This document shows positions 4,441 to 6,371 of a stretch of DNA of 6,371 nucleotides, piece after piece (position 1 is the stretch's first letter; the number at the start of each line of letters is the position of its first letter). Where the stretch lies: the NCBI GenBank assembly GCA_934589325.1, contig CAKTNU010000112.1:1-6371 (forward strand), in the 5' to 3' direction. The translations under genes and the position numbers were made by a program. The notes under the pieces were generated by a model. That model had not been told where the DNA came from. It saw nothing but the letters and a program-made list of their open reading frames with translations, and ran no database searches. The stretch is from an uncultured Oscillospiraceae bacterium. Its GTDB lineage: Bacteria > Bacillota_A > Clostridia > Oscillospirales > Oscillospiraceae.

Positions 4441-5313
4441 ATGGAAACACGTCTCCTGCGCTATTTTCTGGCGGCCGCCCGCGAGGAAAATATAACCCGC
4501 GCCGCCGAGAGCCTGCATATATCCCAACCCTCACTCTCCAAGCAGCTCATGGAGCTTGAAAATGAGCTTGGAAAGAAACTGTTCATCCGCGGCAAGCGAA
4601 AGCTGACACTTACGTCTGACGGAATACTTCTGCGCAGACGCGCCGAAGAGATAACCGCGCTGCTTGACCGGACAGAGCGGGAGCTGCGCTGCGGAGCCGA
4701 AGGGATAAGCGGCGAGGTATACATCGGCGGCTCGCCGACACCGGCTGTACTGCGTGCGGCCGCGGCGCTGAGAACCGAACACCCCGGCCTGCGCTTTGAT
4801 TTTTACAGCAGCGACGCTACCGACGTGACCGAACGGCTCGACCACGGAAGCTTGGATTTTGCCGTGCTGCTTGAGCCTGTCGACAGCGCGAAGTACGACT
4901 TCATTTCTCTCGGCGATCATTGCCGCTGGGGGCTGCTCATGCCGGACGACTGCCCTTTGGCGGCCGGTGACGGCGTAAGCCCGGAGCAACTCGGCTCCGT
5001 GCCGCTGATATTTCATCGCCGCGCCGGGATACAGCGGCGCATAGCGCTGTGGGCGCAGACGGAGTCCGAGCGCATGAATGTCGCCGCGACCTATAATGTC
5101 ATCAACGGCAGTCCGTCCGGCTTCATCCAGAGTGGCCTCGGATATCTGCTGACCGGTGAGGATCATATAGCCGCAAATCTCGCCCCGGGACTGTGCTTCC
5201 GCCCGCTCGATCCGCCCCTTACCGTGCGCCACGCACTGGTCTGGAAGCGCTACGCCATATTCAGCCGTCCCGCCGAAGCCTTTCTGGAAGCGCTCAAACG
5301 CGAGCTTGCATAA
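4441..5313 (+). CDS. LysR-type transcriptional regulator, divergent to the MATE pump
   Basis: This is a 290-residue LysR-type regulator, a standard length. The N-terminal winged HTH occupies residues 1-60: LLRYFLAAAREENITRAAES, then LHISQPSLSKQLMELENELG (25-44, recognition helix) and the wing KLFIRGKRKLTLTSDG (46-61). A linker helix runs to about 87. The periplasmic-binding-protein-like effector domain covers about 90-290, with ISGEVYIGG at its start and SGLGYLLTGEDH (about 235-247) in the second subdomain. I chose ATG 4441 because GAGGTGAT ends 6 nt before it. An in-frame GTG at 4432 lies inside that SD and is less likely. LysR proteins bind as tetramers and usually activate a divergently transcribed neighbour while repressing themselves, which the intergenic dyad and promoters support. 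The inducer is unknown. Confidence 0.95.
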   Translation: METRLLRYFLAAAREENITRAAESLHISQPSLSKQLMELENELGKKLFIRGKRKLTLTSDGILLRRRAEEITALLDRTERELRCGAEGISGEVYIGGSPTPAVLRAAAALRTEHPGLRFDFYSSDATDVTERLDHGSLDFAVLLEPVDSAKYDFISLGDHCRWGLLMPDDCPLAAGDGVSPEQLGSVPLIFHRRAGIQRRIALWAQTESERMNVAATYNVINGSPSGFIQSGLGYLLTGEDHIAANLAPGLCFRPLDPPLTVRHALVWKRYAIFSRPAEAFLEALKRELA

Positions 5314-5350
5314 AAAAGCATCACAGCCGACAGTCGGCTGTGATGCTTTT
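5314..5350. terminator. Bidirectional terminator between the LysR gene and polC
   Basis: AAAAGCATCACAGCCGA (5314-5330) and its exact reverse complement (5334-5350) form a 17-bp stem with a CAG loop. A-runs precede it and T-runs follow it on both strands. It starts one base after the LysR stop codon and ends 2 bp before the polC stop, serving both convergent genes. Confidence 0.93.
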
Positions 5351-5352
5351 CT

Positions 5353-6371
5353 TTACATTTCAAACAGATTTATCTGGCTGCTTTCCGGCATGTCGCCCAG
5401 GGCACCGAGGGATTTCAGCTGTTCCAAGTGTGTCTGGCTGACCTTGGGGCAGTCGCGGCTCAGCTCCTCCATTGAGATATATCGCTTTCCGCTCTCCTTG
5501 ATCTTTGCAAGGTCGAGCGCCGCGGACTCGCCAAGCCCGGATATGGCCACGAACGGCGGGCGCAAGCTCTTCTCACCGGCGATCTTGAACCTCGTAGCAT
5601 CGGAATCATAGAGATCTATCGGCGCAAACTCAAAGCCGCGCATATTGAACTCGTACACGGCCTCCAGAGTGACCAGCAGATCCTCCTGGTTTGCGGTCAG
5701 GTCGGTGCGGCGGCGCATATCGTTGATACGGCGGCGGACATCGTCGGTGCCGCCGGTCATCATCGCCGCGTCAAAGCCGCCCTTCTGACTGCGGCGGTAA
5801 AAGTACGCCGAATAGAAAGCCAGAGGCTTGTGGACCTTGAACCATGCGATGCGGAACGCCATCATAACATACGCAACGGCGTGAGCCTTCGGGAATAGGT
5901 AGGCTATCTTGCGGCAGGACTCGATATACCAGTCCGGCACGCCCTTGTCACGCATCTGCTGCTCGGCATCGCCCGGAAATTCGCCGCTCTTCTTGACCTT
6001 GCCCTTACGCACGGCCTCCATGGTCTTGAACGCGAGCGCAGGTGCAATACCGACCGAGATGAGGTAGATCATGATATCGTCTCGACAGCCTACCGTCTCG
6101 TTAACGGTCGCGACGCCGTTGACTATCAGGTCGCGGATATTGCCCGCCCAGACGTCTGTTCCGTGCGAGAAGCCGGACAGCCTTATCAGCGTGTCGAACT
6201 GCTTGGGCTGAGTATCAACAAGCATCTGCCTGGTGAACGGCGTACCGAACTCTGGTATGCCGATCGTTCCGGTCTTGCCGATTATCGGGTCGTCGTCCGG
6301 CAGGCCGAGGACCGCGGGGCTCGTGAATATAGACATGGTGTCTGGGTCAGAGAGCAATATCTTCTGCGCAT
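5353..6371 (-). CDS. polC: DNA polymerase III alpha subunit, Gram-positive PolC type (C-terminal part)
   Basis: PolC is the replicative polymerase of Bacillota (EC 2.7.7.7), with built-in 3'-5' exonuclease. About 338 C-terminal residues of a usual 1400-1450 are visible; the 5' part, including the exonuclease and the catalytic palm, lies beyond 6371. The reading frame stays open to the window edge. The TTG at 6357 is an internal Leu codon in LLSDPDTMSIF, not a start. Characteristic PolC segments, in order, are KTGTIGIPEFGTPF, LSGFSHGTDVWAGN, VGCRDDIMIYLI, KIAYLFPKAHAVAYVMMAFR, FKVHKPLAFYSAYF, RGFEFAPIDLYDSDA and PPFVAISGLGESAA. The terminal NLFEM resembles the beta-clamp-binding QLSLF end of PolC proteins; here the hydrophobic motif reads QINLF with two extra residues. 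The gene ends just after a shared terminator. Assignment is firm and supports a Bacillota host. Confidence 0.97.
   Translation of the reverse strand, partial: AQKILLSDPDTMSIFTSPAVLGLPDDDPIIGKTGTIGIPEFGTPFTRQMLVDTQPKQFDTLIRLSGFSHGTDVWAGNIRDLIVNGVATVNETVGCRDDIMIYLISVGIAPALAFKTMEAVRKGKVKKSGEFPGDAEQQMRDKGVPDWYIESCRKIAYLFPKAHAVAYVMMAFRIAWFKVHKPLAFYSAYFYRRSQKGGFDAAMMTGGTDDVRRRINDMRRRTDLTANQEDLLVTLEAVYEFNMRGFEFAPIDLYDSDATRFKIAGEKSLRPPFVAISGLGESAALDLAKIKESGKRYISMEELSRDCPKVSQTHLEQLKSLGALGDMPESSQINLFEM

Noticed and set aside
4531..5232. A 233-codon minus-strand frame across the LysR gene
   Set aside because: It is antisense to a complete LysR regulator and has no supporting motif.
6355..6357. Apparent start codon of a 334-residue protein at the right edge
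   Set aside because: The codon is TTG (Leu), lies inside conserved PolC sequence, and the frame continues open to the window end, so the gene is truncated by the window.

Overview
The window looks like a chromosomal segment of a Bacillota (Firmicutes) bacterium, probably a fairly GC-rich Clostridia/Oscillospiraceae-type gut lineage. The main evidence is the C-terminal third of a Gram-positive-type PolC DNA polymerase, strong AGGAGG-type ribosome binding sites, near-consensus sigma-A promoters and frequent ATA isoleucine codons. The placement below phylum level is inference.

Layout, left to right. (1) 1-620, minus: 5' part of a GntR/HutC-family repressor with a GTG start, its 3' end beyond the window. 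It has its own promoter (677-705) and a HutC-type operator (653-664) just after the -10 box. (2) 785-1064: a gene-free block of about 280 bp, bounded by 28-bp terminal inverted repeats with one mismatch and filled by two large nested hairpins. It looks like a MITE or another folded non-autonomous element. (3) 1121-1527: a sigma-A promoter followed by an untranslated leader of about 370 nt. The leader holds a 29-codon upstream ORF with an excellent SD, mutually exclusive RNA pairings, an intrinsic-terminator-like hairpin with seven T, and further hairpins. (4) 1528-2919, plus: mgtE, a Mg2+ channel/transporter. (5) 2918-2965: a 48-bp perfect palindrome that is the bidirectional terminator of the convergent mgtE and MATE genes. 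(6) 2958-4313, minus: a MATE-family efflux transporter. (7) 4314-4440: a divergent regulatory region with two promoters and a T-N11-A dyad. (8) 4441-5313, plus: a LysR-type regulator. (9) 5314-5350: a second shared bidirectional terminator. (10) 5353-6371, minus: the 3' end of polC, running off the window.

Functionally there are three modules: a self-regulated GntR regulator whose targets are not visible; a Mg2+ transporter behind a long leader that looks like an attenuator; and a LysR/MATE divergent pair in which the regulator probably controls both itself and the pump. The most unusual parts are non-coding: the mgtE leader (uORF plus competing hairpins plus terminator, with no recognisable M-box) and the palindromic element beside it. 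All secondary structures were read by eye and none was folded computationally.
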